Positions 53,690-63,999 of a stretch of DNA of 64,000 bases are shown one piece after another (positions within the stretch are counted from its first letter, which is position 1; every line of letters begins with the position of its first letter). The notes beneath the pieces were generated by a model. It was not told where the DNA came from, did not search any database, and saw only the letters and a program-made list of their open reading frames with translations. The DNA lies in contig CAWUHX010000215.1 in the NCBI GenBank assembly GCA_963922205.1, positions 496,001-560,000 on the forward strand, read 5' to 3'. The position numbers were made by a program, and so were the translations under genes. Source of the stretch: Romanomermis culicivorax (lineage: Eukaryota > Nematoda > Enoplea > Mermithida > Mermithidae).

Positions 53690-54990
53690 GGACATTACAT
53701 TAGATTTTTATTAGAATGTAAAAATTCTTTGAAAAAATTGATACTATAGTTGCTGACTTTAGTGGTCAGTTTGCCCTGCATTCTAGGGAAGATTTTAAAC
53801 AACATCTGAGGGTCATAGAATCTAATGATATAATGGTTTTACTCATTTTTTTCAAAAAATTTTGTTTGGGGACACTCATGTACTTGAGACATGCTTTTAG
53901 ATGATTCCCTATGCTTGAGGATTGTTTTTAGGATAAGTATTTTCATTTTTTTCAGGGCATGTATTTTTACAAAATGCATAAAAAACTGTGCACGGAAACA
54001 GTGAAAAATGTATCCCAAAAACAAAGCTTAAGCATAGGGAATCATCAAAAAATGTGTCCTGAGAAGGTAAACAATGTGTCTCAAGACAAAATTTTCTGTA
54101 AAAAATGAGTAAGACTGTTGTTAGATCGTTAGATTCTATGACCCTCGGGTGTTTTTAAAATTGCAAATAATGGGTAAAACTGTTAGATTCTATGACCCTC
54201 ATGTGTTTTTTTAAATTTTTTCGATAGAGATATTGTGTCATCAAATTTAACATCCAAGTCAAGTCCGCAGAGGCATACTTTCTACATTGAGTTCGATTTT
54301 TACCTGGTAAAGCTTTGAGCATAGTTTCTACAACAAAGTAGAATTTTAGACATTGAAGCTTTGGCCTTACTTTCTACATGGAAGTAGAATTTTACACATC
54401 TATGCTTCAGGCCTAGTTCCTACATATAAGTAGAAGTCTAAAGTATGTTTTTTATATAATGCTTCCAGATGGAAACGTGAAACAAATCTATATTGTCATC
54501 AAAATCGTCTACAGAGATCTTACAAAAAAATTTTTCACTTGAAAAATCCTCAAGGTTAGGCCAGTGTGGTCACAAATTTCTAGTCCTATGTGATATATTG
54601 TCTATCAGTGAATCAGGAAAATATGATATACTACTTGCTTTCCACTTTCATTATTTAGAAGCATTTCAAGAAAAACAGGCTATAGGGTTGAAGTTTCAAC
54701 ATCTAAAATTTTTTTTCAATGTAGAAAGTGTGGTCCAAGCTTTGGGTGTACCTTCTACATGAATGTAGAATTCTGGGGCAGTAGCTTTGAGCGACTTTCC
54801 ACATGGAAGTAGAATTTTACTTGTTGAGGCTTCAGTTGTACTTTCTACACCCTCCTGTATCGCCCCACATGCTTGATGAAATCTGGATCGTATTACACTG
54901 TTGACTTTACTTTCTACACTCCCTGTAACAGCCCACACATTCAATATCCCAAACTTTGAAGTATATGTTTTGTACAGGGGTTTCTTTTGT
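53690..54990. repeat. Right arm of the large inverted repeat
   Basis: Reverse complement of the left-arm sequence: TTTTAAACAACATCTGAGGGTC, the CCCTATGCTT hairpin, ATAGAGATATTGTGTCATCAAA, the iterated TACTTTCTACAT/AAAGCTT units, and finally GACTTTACTTTCTACACTCC and AAACTTTGAAGTATATGTTT plus TGTACAGGGG. A plus-strand frame at 54493-54762 is arm sequence, not a gene. Confidence 0.8.
53832..54118. repeat. ~285-bp hairpin inside the right arm
   Basis: Counterpart of the left-arm hairpin (TTTTACTCATTTTTTTCAAA ... GATTCCCTATGCTTGAGGAT ... centre near 53970 ... AAGCTTAAGCATAGGGAATC ... GTAAAAAATGAGTAA), with more mismatches between its stems. Confidence 0.8.
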
Positions 54991-57739
54991 GTACCCTTTG
55001 TACAGACCTGAATAACTACTAATTCATGTACTGCTAGAGGGTCCCAGGACTTGGCATATAAATACCTAAATTTCTTATATTTGCAACTGCTATTGTGAGA
55101 GAATCAAAACTTGATACATTTCCAAAATGAGACATTAGAACATGTTTCACATGCTAAATATTAATGTAATGCTCATCTTGCATAAAAAATAAGAGTCACA
55201 TAGCTGTAGTACCCCAAAGCAGGGAATTTTCACATTTTTTGGTATTTTTCAGTCTTTTTATGACACTTGAGATGCATTGGGGTAGACATGGCCTAGCATT
55301 ATGCTTGAGCATTCCTTAAATGCTAAATATTATGCTATAATGTGGTATAAAAATTTTTTCCCATTCTGCATTTTAAACTTTTTAATAAGATTTAAAATGT
55401 TGAAGACAAGATGATAAAAATGGTTGCAAAACTGATTTCTCCACAGAAATAACTGTTTCTACTGCTAAAGTTAAAGAACTGAAAACATCCTTATACAATA
55501 TATAGTTCAAGATGTCTTTTAGTTGCTGATGAAAAATGATAAAACTTCATGTGCTGCTATGGGGTTAAATCTACGAAAAATGGTAAACTATTTTAGTTGA
55601 GAAATTTTGATTTTCAATTCTCGATCAACAAAAGTTGGGTTTTCTTGATATTTTGCCCTCGAGATCAGATAATCTTAAAGTATTAGGAGTGGACATAAAG
55701 AAAAAAACAAAGCATCAGACTTGAAGCAGTTGCTAAATCACTTCCAATTGGTTCATAGTTTAGGATATTTTATAGTTTCTGCATCATCATCATCACATAC
55801 ATCATTTGCTTCAGCATGACAGTAGTAGGCTGGTTGATATTCTCGGAGACGAGTTGCTTCTAATGACCAGAAACCTGCAACTTGTCTCACTGCCAGTTCA
55901 TCTCCGGACACTGTATGTTTTTTTTGTGCATCAGTCTGAATATAATTTCAGGGTCAAACTCTTGTTTGAGACTAAGTGTTTTCATCAAACTTTCTTAGAA
56001 GAAACTTATTTTGCTCTGGCAAGAGCGTCTTTATGTGTTCTTTGACTCTTGAGTGCTCATCCCTATCCTACAATGCTAGTGTCTCATGTAGCGTAGAAAT
56101 CTTGTAATGTTTCTTGAGAATGTGGGATTAATAGCATCAATGCAACTGCTCCATTATAAATGTACCAACTCAGAAGAATTCATTCAACGTGCAATTGTGG
56201 TGGAGTCAAAGCTACAATTATAATCCAAAGTTGACTCCAAGATTCATCATTTTAAAAGAGGTATAGGCACTCAAGAGTCAAATATCAGGTAAAACGTTCA
56301 GACAAAGCAGAAGCAGTTTCTGCAGAAAAAATTGATGAAGGAATTCACCTAAAACAAAAAATTGATGTTAAAAAGATAACCAGACTTTTGTGCCAAAATT
56401 TGGTTTTTCAAAGAAGAGTTTCCAACAGTGCAAGTTGTACTTTGGCGCCTTCAGAGTGTCACCCAATGTATGACTGATAGTGCAACAAGTTGCAAATTTC
56501 TAGTCACAAAGAAACTTACTACTATCTTACTGAAGCCAACAATTTAGGTGAGAAATATGAAACAGAAGATATGAATTGCCTAACATAATATGACCCGAAT
56601 GGACCCAACACTATATGACCTGAGGTGATTTTCTAGAAGCCTATATACTTCAAAAGCTTGTTATGCATTGCTCTTCTATTTACGTCCATTCCCAATGCCT
56701 TACCATCCTTTAATCTGAAACATAAAATTTCAAGAAAACCTAATTTTTATTGATGAACAGTATAGAAGGGAGTTTCAGTGGTAAAATTGAGTAGGGCCTA
56801 TCTTATAACATAGGAACATACTTAGAAAGAATTTTGGATGTCATTTTTCCAGGTGGAAAGAAGCATGACGTCACACCTGGGGTGGAAAGAAAAAAAGTTG
56901 CCCAAGGAATCAGCTCAATGAGATCTGTTGATTGGTACCCAACATGACCCTTTTTGGACAAGACGTCAAATTAAGTGCGGGACTCTACTGTTGTGATCTT
57001 AGTTATTAGGCATCACCCCGGCTGCTGCTGCCACTGCACCTGTTGGGGGGAAGGGAAGTTCGTCTAGCAGTTGAAGCTGAAGCTACTGCTTCAAGCTTTA
57101 TATAGCTAGCCTAAGTAGGATAAACAATCAATATGAGCAATAAGTCACATGATATATCAATAGAAATTGTGTACTCATTTGCACTAATCCCAAGACCAGT
57201 CCCAGCCCCAGCTGTGGGGAGGCTAGTACACATGTGGCACCAGTACTTTCATAGAAAGTACTCAAAAATTAGAGAATATTCATGCAGTATTCGAGTCATA
57301 TAAATTAGAAGTCTTGCACCAAACATACTAGCCTGATGTCAGACCATCATTGGCTCCTCACCATGCACCTAACATCATGCATACACATATACACATGCTT
57401 AACTCCAGGCTGTCATTGGCTCTTCACCAAGTACCTGGAACCCAGCATAGATTTGCATAGCACTAGACCATCAGTGGCTCCTCACCATGCATCTAGCACC
57501 TTGCTACATTCAAGAATTCAAACAGGACAACTGACAATTCATCTTCCTACTGCTGACATACTCTTCTTTGTGTTGAAGTAAAAATGTCTGCATAGTGGAC
57601 ATGTGAATATAAAATATAGTTGGTGAAAATTAAATGAACAAAAAAAGTACAAAATAGAATAAAGTAAATTCACAAAATAATCAAACTTACCTCATGTAAG
57701 CAAAAATCATACACATCTAATGGTACAGTTGTCATAACA
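54991..57739. other. Intergenic DNA between outer element and Polinton, no gene
   Basis: About 2.7 kb, AT-rich, no supported gene. The frame at 55806-56045 has no recognisable domain. The left terminus of the Polinton, and any genes between 55 and 57.7 kb, could not be identified. A short frame with MKQKLLDDVMTTVPLDVYDF reads down to a GAG/GTAAGT donor-like site near 57693 on the minus strand and may be a frame-shifted tail of the next gene. Confidence 0.5.
57330..57505. repeat. Three ~70-bp tandem units
   Basis: CAGACCATCATTGGCTCCTC, CAGGCTGTCATTGGCTCTTC and AGACCATCAGTGGCTCCTCA, each followed by ACCA(T/A)G(C/T)A(C/T)CT and an AGCA/ATGCATA stretch. No gene. Confidence 0.7.
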
Positions 57740-58453
57740 TCATCTAGAAGTTTTTGCTTCATGTACAGATAAGGTAGACCCCGTTTCTGCTGTATGTAGG
57801 AGAAAGTATGGAGAAGCAAATTTTTCATCACTTTCACTTCCAACATTTAACCTGGACTTATTTACAAAAAGATCTCGAGGCACATCCTCCTTTAAGAGGT
57901 TTTTTACAAACAATTCTGACCCTATTGATAGCTGATGCCTCGGACCAACTCTTGCTACATCAGAAATCAAATCAACAATGTTAGTTCCACTTATTTTGTT
58001 GCCTTTCAGAATCATTTCTCCTTTATCGGACCACTCCATGTGTGGATTATCTTTAGCATAATCATATAACATTTTAGCTTGACTATGCCACTTTTTTGGT
58101 ACGATTTTCATAGTTTTTTCATACAGCACATCTTTTCTCGGGGTAACATCAACAGTGCTTTCAGCAGTGTCTGGCTTTTTTTGCTTCAGTGTTATTTCTT
58201 CCAGATCAGGAATGGGGTGTTCTGCAACAGGTTCACTAACAGTCAACTCATAAGGTCTGGTTTAATCCTGCGTAGCCTGCCTATATCTGTGCAACACTTG
58301 ATTGTATAAGATTATCTTTCTGTCAGACTGCAATGACTTATTAGTTAAAATGTCATTCATTTCTTTATCCAAAGCAGTCATTACATTAGCTGCTATGTCT
58401 TCCCTATGACCAATGTCATGTGGTACAAGAATCATTTTATTTGTATGCATCAT
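57740..58453 (-). pseudogene. Polinton conserved protein of unknown function
   Basis: About 235 residues in one frame with a single stop at 58262-58264. The N-terminal part has MILVPHDIGHRED and LDKEMNDILTNKSL...LYNQVLHRY; the C-terminal part has KKWHSQAKMLYDYAKDNPHM, EWSDKGEMILKGNKISGTNI and VDLISDVARV, ending with LLKEDVPRDLFVNKSRL. This combination (Leu-Asp-x-Glu-Met-x2-Ile-Leu near the start; W.(D/E)KGE...G..I.G(T/S)NIVDL later) recurs beside ATPase and capsid genes of animal Polintons and related viruses. Its role is not established; a virion role is inferred from position. Confidence 0.75.
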
Positions 58454-58467
58454 TTTTTTATAATTGG

Positions 58468-58838
58468 ATCAGCTAGTAATTGTCCAGCTATTCCTAAAAT
58501 TGGTGCCAATAATACAGGCAAGAATCCACCTTTTTGTTCTAGAATGTCTCATTTGCTAAGACTTGTTTTCTCATCTGCTAATACTCGTAAATGTCCATGT
58601 GGGAACTTAATTTATTTAAGGTATTTTTGTCAACTTTTATATTGCCTTCCAGAAAGTTGAGTATACATTCACACAAACAAAGTATCAGTTCACAATCAGC
58701 AGTGCTAATAATATATTTATGTTGCTTGGGTTTAGCCTTAGCTAGTACCCTGATGTAATCAATATTATGTCTAAGATGATCACAAGGCATTTTGACTATA
58801 CAACTGAAGAATAGACAACTTTTACACTTTTGGCACAT
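58468..58838 (-). pseudogene. Polinton small basic/hydrophobic ORF (GGFLP-type)
   Basis: N-terminal section: HNIDYIRVLAKAKPKQHKYI and ELILCLCECILNFLEGNIKV, a pattern common in animal Polintons. After a frameshift near 58590 comes HLRVLADEKTSLSK and, past a stop, a hydrophobic tail with EQKGGFLPVLLAPILGIAGQ. The KGGFLP followed by a Leu/Ala/Ile-rich segment resembles adenain-type cleavage contexts and small membrane-active minor proteins of adenovirus-like capsids; that role is inference. It adjoins the ATPase, as expected for a structural module. Confidence 0.7.
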
Positions 58839-59487
58839 ATATCATGGAAAATTTTGAGAAAATATCAGCTCTGAGTCTAAGTTTATCAGGTGTTGTTTGA
58901 GAAAGATCAATAATTATATAACTGTATGGTTTAAATGTGGCATCTTCAAAAGACTCGAGAAAGTACTTTACTTTATCAGGAAACAACTGTCTTGCCAAGG
59001 TTTTTACTTGGAGCCTATCTGCAGGATTTTTCATCAAAACAAGATACTCTGCATTTATTCTAGATGTTCTTAGACCCTCGAAGAAAACATTTTGAACAAT
59101 GTGCATCACAGACACATTCATGTGAAGACATGCACGAGTAAAAAGAATGTGCAGATGCTTATTTTTTGTCATTTCCTCCATCAGATCATCTAGTATAACA
59201 AGCTGGGGTACAGGACTGAGCTCTCTAATCAAGTTCATGTCAGGTAATCCCTAATAGAAGTTGACCCTGCCAGATAAGTCATTGTAGACTGGCTGCTTCT
59301 CACTAAAGGACCAGTGAATATGTTCAGGAACTGGTTCAATCAAGTACTTCACATTTAGTACTAAATTCTTTTCAAAGGTTGTTTTACCAGCTTTTGTAGG
59401 ACCAGCAACAATACATGTAAAAGGGTGATTAAATTTTACAGCCATGTTTTTTTTTAATAAATTCTCAACTTTTATAACATGCAACAT
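58822..59487 (-). pseudogene. Polinton A32-like genome-packaging ATPase
   Basis: About 220 residues in one frame with one stop at about 59251. Walker A is CIVAGPTKAGKTTFEKNLVL near residue 35. Walker B is QLVILDDLMEEMTKN, followed by HLHILFTRACLHMNVSVMHI and VQNVFF with the glutamine sensor (QN). RINAEYLVLMKNPADRLQV and ARQLFPDKVKYFLESFEDAT follow. The FtsK/HerA-type fold drives DNA into capsids in Polintons and large DNA viruses. Confidence 0.92.
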
Positions 59488-59586
59488 GCTGGGAATACCA
59501 GCAATTGTGTTTTAATTTGTTTTTCTCTTAATTTTTTTCTTGTCTTTTATTTTTCATTACAATATTTAATTACAATTATCACAATA

Positions 59587-59919
59587 TTAATAGGGTATAT
59601 CTATACCTTCATCATTGTATTTTTGCATGGCTTCTGGACTCAGATTCATCCAGATCTCAAACAAAAGGTGTCCAGCACTGCAGGTTTTCATCAAACTCTC
59701 TAGTGCCTTGGCAAAATGCCAAAATCCTGTCAATTTTCTTTTACCTATACGATGATCTGGTTCATTGGCCACTTTAGCCAAAATCTTTCATTCACACTTG
59801 TAGCCATCAATTATTCGATCCCAAAAATATGAAGCATATCTGGCCACATCTTTTTGAGTATAAGGTATTTTGAGAAAAGTGTGCATACTCAGTGCAACAT
59901 TTAAAAAAATACCTTCCAT
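59587..59919 (-). pseudogene. Polinton small ORF, unknown function
   Basis: About 108 residues starting MEGIFLNVALSMHTFLKIPY, with one stop after DRIIDGYKCE, continuing KILAKVANEPDHRIGKRKLT and CSAGHLLFEIWMNLSPEAMQ. Composition and position between ATPase and integrase suggest a conserved Polinton gene, but I cannot name it. Confidence 0.55.
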
Positions 59920-60031
59920 TTTGAAAAAGTGACTAAACTGTAGAAGGAAAAGTTTGAAGACTGAAGACTAAGGAGAATTTACAACTTATATACATGAAAA
60001 ATGTTACAGAATACTTGCAAATCACATTTCA

Positions 60032-60307
60032 CTAGTTTACTGTAGGCTTGAAGATGAGTGCCTGTCTATCAGCCAGCTGCTTCTTTAGTACAGCCGTGCC
60101 AGCTTCCTGCAATGCCTTATTGTATTCTAGACATTTTGGGCACATTTCAATAGTAAAGAATGTTTTACCCTGAGACAACTGAAAACACTCCCGTTCAGAG
60201 CTATTCTTTTGACAAAAATAATACAGTTCAATCATTAAGGGATAAATGGCTCTTCGCAAGTTTTGAGCGCAGAGTTGAATAGGAGCTTTAACTTTTTTAG
60301 ACTCCAT
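60032..60307 (-). CDS. Polinton small ORF, unknown function
   Basis: 91 residues from MESKKVKAPIQL. Includes LRRAIYPLMIELYYFCQKNS and a Cys pair (MCPKCLEYN), ending RQALIFKPTVN. The longer open frame upstream of this methionine is probably not translated, because MESKK is followed by balanced codons and preceded by AT-rich DNA. No family recognised. Confidence 0.5.
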   Translation of the reverse strand: MESKKVKAPIQLCAQNLRRAIYPLMIELYYFCQKNSSERECFQLSQGKTFFTIEMCPKCLEYNKALQEAGTAVLKKQLADRQALIFKPTVN

Positions 60308-60417
60308 TCTAGTTAATGAAATGATTAAAATAATTTTGAAGTTGCTTATATACTGAAATGTCAGGCACAGGTAAAAATTTTCAGACCTGCAAATCATTGT
60401 TTAGTTTTCATACTGTA

Positions 60418-61480
60418 GCTATAGTTTTATCAAATCTGTCACCCAACTATTGAATTTATCTGGGTGACCCTTCCATTTAACAAAGTATTCAGTTTTCTCA
60501 GCCCTTTTTCTCTTTCATATAATCTTTTCTATAATGCAAACATCTGTAATCTCATCAATTTTCTGTAATTCTGGCTCGTAAAATACACCCTGTATGACTT
60601 CTCCCAGCTGATCTTCTACCCTATATACAGGAGGATATCTAGCTTTTTTCTCATGAATCACAAAAACTTCATCACTCCAATTGGGAGTGTAACCCTTCTC
60701 AAAAGTCCCTTTGACTTTGCTTATGCATACCTTGTCACCAGGGATCAGTTTAAATTGTACACTAGACTTACATTTCCTGAAAATCTTTTCAACAATTTCA
60801 GCTTTATTCTCATCAGTAACATCAATGGGAGCAACACCTGTGGTTCTATGCCTAGTCGAGTTGTAAGAGTTTAGCAGGTGGGTAGAATGTTTAGGTACTT
60901 GTATGTATTATTTTGAGTAAAATGACGCCACATTAAAGTTCTATTAAAGTTCTTTAAAGTTCTATTGAACCACTCAACAATGCTAGCCTTAATTTCACTA
61001 GCAGTTATGAAAAAACTAATGCCAAGTTTCTTTAATAAGGCCTGGTAGGCTTTGTTTGTAAACTCTGTACCAGCATCAGTCTGTATTTTTTGTGGCTTTC
61101 TGCCAGATTTCAAAATTGTTTGGAAGGCATGCAAAATAGATGATGTATTTTTATTTTTCAAGGGTACAGACCATGCAAATTTTGACAGGACATCTATAGA
61201 ATTTAAAAGAAATTTGTATCCATCATTATGCCTGGCGAGTGAACTGAGGTCTGCAAGATCTATTTGCCACTGTTCATCAATATCAGTAACTAGAACTTTA
61301 TTCCTGGGGTAATGGCGTCTAGCATACTTGTGTACAGCATAAGTTGGCTGTTTTTGTAACCATTCCTTAACCAAATGCAGGATGACCCTGGGATTACTAG
61401 CTTTTGCCTGTTGTAACAGGCTCTAAAGACTACAATACCCTGTGCTTGGGTTAAAGTATATGCTTTCAAAGAGCTAGTCC
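60418..61480 (-). pseudogene. Polinton integrase with chromodomain
   Basis: Domains in order: an N-terminal YFNPS stretch with an in-frame TAG (~61423), then VKEWLQKQPTYAVHKYARRH. The rve core has first Asp in WQIDLADLSSLARH, second in KIQTDAGTEFTNKAYQALLK and Glu in IKASIVEWFNRTLKNFNRTL, the complete DDE triad. A tail of NSYNSTRHRTTGVAPIDVTD follows a frame change near 60890. Next is an SH3-like part (PGDKVCISKVKGTFEKGYTP; YRVEDQLGEVIQGVFYEPEL) and, after a stop at ~60513, a chromodomain (AEKTEYFVKWKGHPDKFNSW). Polinton integrases insert the element with 6-bp duplications; chromodomains can steer them to marked chromatin. Confidence 0.93.
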
Positions 61481-61512
61481 ATTTTTTAAGCATGCTACTG
61501 TCAAACTTTTAT

Positions 61513-61728
61513 TTATACATCTGTAAGGTTGAATCTGACACTTTTTGTACTAGTTCCTGGCTTTTTTGTAAACAGGTTCTCTAAATATCTTCTCAACAAT
61601 TTCAATAGAGTCAGTATTGTTAGTGCAGCCAAAAAAGCCACACAATACCATACCTCAGTAAAAACTGTTTTCCCATTATGCCTTTCCAGGCAAGCTAAAA
61701 AATTTTCAATAGTGTGGTTAGTACCCAT
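61513..61728 (-). CDS. Polinton small membrane protein
   Basis: 71 residues with a clear start (MGTNHTIENFLACLERHNGK) and one hydrophobic segment (VWYCVAFLAALTILTLLKLL, ~26-45), then a basic stretch (RRYLENLFTKKPG). Probably a single-pass membrane protein. It is the first gene of the minus-strand set, 30-40 bp before the integrase region. Function unknown. Confidence 0.6.
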   Translation of the reverse strand: MGTNHTIENFLACLERHNGKTVFTEVWYCVAFLAALTILTLLKLLRRYLENLFTKKPGTSTKSVRFNLTDV

Positions 61729-62510
61729 GTTTTTTTCATTATAGAGAGCTAGTCAACTTTTATAGTCACCAATACATAAAAAGAACCAATCAATTTTCAA
61801 AGAGAGCTAGTTGTTGTTTGTTTACTTAAAGTTAATTGATTGAAAACCTTCCTGCTACATGAAACACTTTATGTAGTCCTTATAGATGAAAAGATGGTTG
61901 AAAGTTTGGCATGCTTTCCTAATGGTGAGAGAGCAATTGGATAAAATTGAAACAGCCGTAAGGTACAGTATTACAAGCTCAAGTGATTCACATGCTCATT
62001 GTTGTGAATCAAAGCTATGGAATATGCTAGAAGCTTCTATACTATTGGAGAAACCCTGTCTGTATCTATGATGAAACATTTCAACTGGAAGGAAAAAATG
62101 GGTTAATGAAAAGGCAACTGAGAAAATGACTCATAAAGTGACTACTTGTCTAAAGAAAAATGACATAGGCATTTATTTGTTCGTTACAATTGAAGAAAGT
62201 TTTTATATATGCATTTCAATTAAATTTGATTTGAGAAAAGATCAAAAAGTGAGATAAGAAGAAACTAGTAAAAACCAGTTTTTCAGCATGAATCATCAGA
62301 AAAAGTGACAAGGAAGTACCATTTGATTTAATAGATCAGTAGGTTTTGCTGTTCTAACTCAGCCTACAGTAATCCTACCGAGAAAAATATAAAAGCAGAA
62401 AAAATTTGTGGAGGCTCATTTGTGATTTCTGTCAACTTGAAGGAAGGTGAGCTCTAAAAATTTGCATTAAAATTTTTTGTTATTGATTATTATGGAGAAA
62501 CATTAATTGT
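61729..62510. promoter_or_regulatory. Divergent intergenic region of the Polinton
   Basis: About 780 bp between the minus-strand gene set and plus-strand PolB, AT-rich with no gene; presumably holds both promoters. TATAAAAGC near 62388 (AATATAAAAGCAG) is a TATA-like sequence about 120 bp before the first PolB ATG. Near 61755 TTTATAG reads CTATAAAAG on the minus strand, about 30 bp upstream of the membrane-protein ATG. Roles are inferred from position. Confidence 0.5.
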
Positions 62511-63999
62511 ATGGAATGTAGAAAGCAGTTCTCTGAAAAATGGTATATAAAACAGCATATGGATTCATACCATAATGGACTTCAATTCAGGTGTCCACAA
62601 TGTTCAGCCATTTCTTCACAAAAGAAGAATCTTAGTAGGCATTTTAATGTCAAACGTACAGACACCACTTGTTTATATTGTTGAAAAAGTTTCTCAGACT
62701 TCACTGAACTTCTGAAAAAGGACCATGCTCGGTCATGCCTAGAAGTACAGCATAATGGAAAACAAGGAACCACTTCTTCCTCAAGTATTACAATAGACAA
62801 TAATGTGGAGCCTACAGGAGACAAATTCCAAATTGATAATATGGAAGAATACCCTGATGATGCAAAAAAGGCAATTGAACAATACCAGTGACTCATTCAA
62901 ACTAAGGAATCTACAACCAATTTACTCAATCATGCTTACAACTACGAATGGGCTTCATTCAATGGTAATTTTTATGCAATGAAAAAAATGCTTTTGGATC
63001 AATGGGGCAATTAGATGTCTCCTGAAAAACCGAGAAACAGGTGAAGTAAAATATTGGTATGCCTGTCATAATAATTTTACATTGTTAGATAACGAGGTAC
63101 TGATTAAGAATGGTGAAAATGTAAAACAGCTGACTGAAACTATGAAAAATATCGATTTTGAGCAAAAGTTTACTCGACTAAATACTAAGTGGGCTCTATA
63201 CTTTGTAACCAATATCGAGTTTCATGTAATACCACAGCATGAGTTTATTGCCGGATGTAAGAACTTTCTTCTGCCTGATAATATAGCCTATCAGGGCACA
63301 ATCTCATTGGAATGACACAAGATAGACAGAATAATAAATTTAATGATAACCTGTGCTTATTTCAATATTTAGCTCAATGCCTAACTGTGGACTTTGGGGA
63401 TAAGTTTCTTGTTTTTGGTCTCTTCATGAAGTACTGTCAGAAAAAGAAAATAGAAGCCTTGATAGACAATTTCTCAGGTGTTCCATATACTGACCTAAAA
63501 CTAATTGAACAATTGTTTCATGTGGATATCCAAGTATTTCATATGGATATTGCAGTCTATGCTGGAACAGTGTTGTTCAAGGGAGTAACGAACTTTTGAA
63601 TTTAAATGTATCATTTTCTGAAAATTATGCAGCTCACTATAGCTTCATTGTTAATTTAGACTAGTATGCAAAAAGATACTCATGCTTGTGCTGTAGTCGG
63701 TTATTTAAAAAAAGAGAAAAGCTTAACAATCATACTGAAAATCATTGTCATAGAGGGGAAACTGTACATAATTTTCCAGGAGGTGTGTATCATGTTAAAA
63801 AGTCAGTTTTTGAGCAGTTGGAAGAACTATATATTATTGTAGACACTGAGGACCATTTTTGTCTTTTTTTGCAGTGTTTGATCCTGAAGCAATCCTTGCC
63901 AAACATCCATAACAGGATTTTGAAAAATTGATTTTTACAGCACAACATTGGCCAGTATTTTGTGCTATAGCAACCAAACTTCCAAGTTTTGAACCAATT
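62511..63999 (+). pseudogene. Polinton protein-primed DNA polymerase B, N-terminal part (runs off window)
   Basis: Begins at ATG 62511 with zinc-finger-like segments (MECRKQFSEKWYIKQHMDSY; RCPQCSAISSQKKNLSRHFN; CLYC). An acidic linker follows, then the conserved block WALYFVTNIEFHVI...FLLPDNIAYQ, then NDNLCLFQYLAQCLTVDFGD (the DNxCLFRCLA-type block of Polinton PolB). Next is YSCLCCSRLFKKREKLNNH with FPGGVYHVKKSVFEQLEEL, and finally the start of the exonuclease domain, VFDPEAILAKHP, where D and E of Exo I remain. Stops (about 62690, 62888, 63012, 63660, 63898) and at least two frameshifts break it. The catalytic palm and TPR regions lie beyond the window. Confidence 0.85.

Larger units (their letters stand above)
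19818..54990. mobile_element. Large inverted-repeat (foldback-like) element hosting nested insertions
   Basis: Left arm: 19818-19878 continuing at 34331-36215. Right arm: about 53690-54990, in reverse orientation. Shared landmarks include CCCCTGTACAAAA(C)ATA..CTTCAAAGTTT, GTGTAGAAAGTAAA(A/G)TCAAC, GGGGCGATACAG(G)AGGGTGT, ACACAATATCTCTAT(T/C)GAAAAA and CCCTATGCTTAAGCAT. The arms consist of iterated ~45-bp units (TGTAGAAAGTA...AAAGCTT..ATG) plus a ~285-bp hairpin, as in foldback transposons. Two LTR elements, an inner foldback repeat and a Penelope-like element account for most of the 35 kb; about 9 kb remains. No clean target duplication could be set, and the left arm has ~370 bp (34347-34712) absent on the right. 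Confidence 0.7.
57740..63999. mobile_element. Polinton/Maverick (partial, decayed)
   Basis: The gene set is diagnostic of a Polinton, a large virus-related self-synthesising transposon: packaging ATPase with A32-like Walker motifs, retrovirus-type integrase with chromodomain, and protein-primed PolB. Structural-region genes, ATPase and integrase are on the minus strand; PolB is on the plus strand, diverging from a ~780-bp intergenic region at 61.73-62.51 kb. The right end is cut by the window. Major and minor capsid proteins and the adenain-like protease were not seen. Nearly every ORF has a stop or frameshift, so this copy is inactive. Confidence 0.92.

Noticed and set aside
54493..54762. 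89-residue plus-strand frame
   Set aside because: Lies in iterated arm sequence of the outer element; no protein signature.
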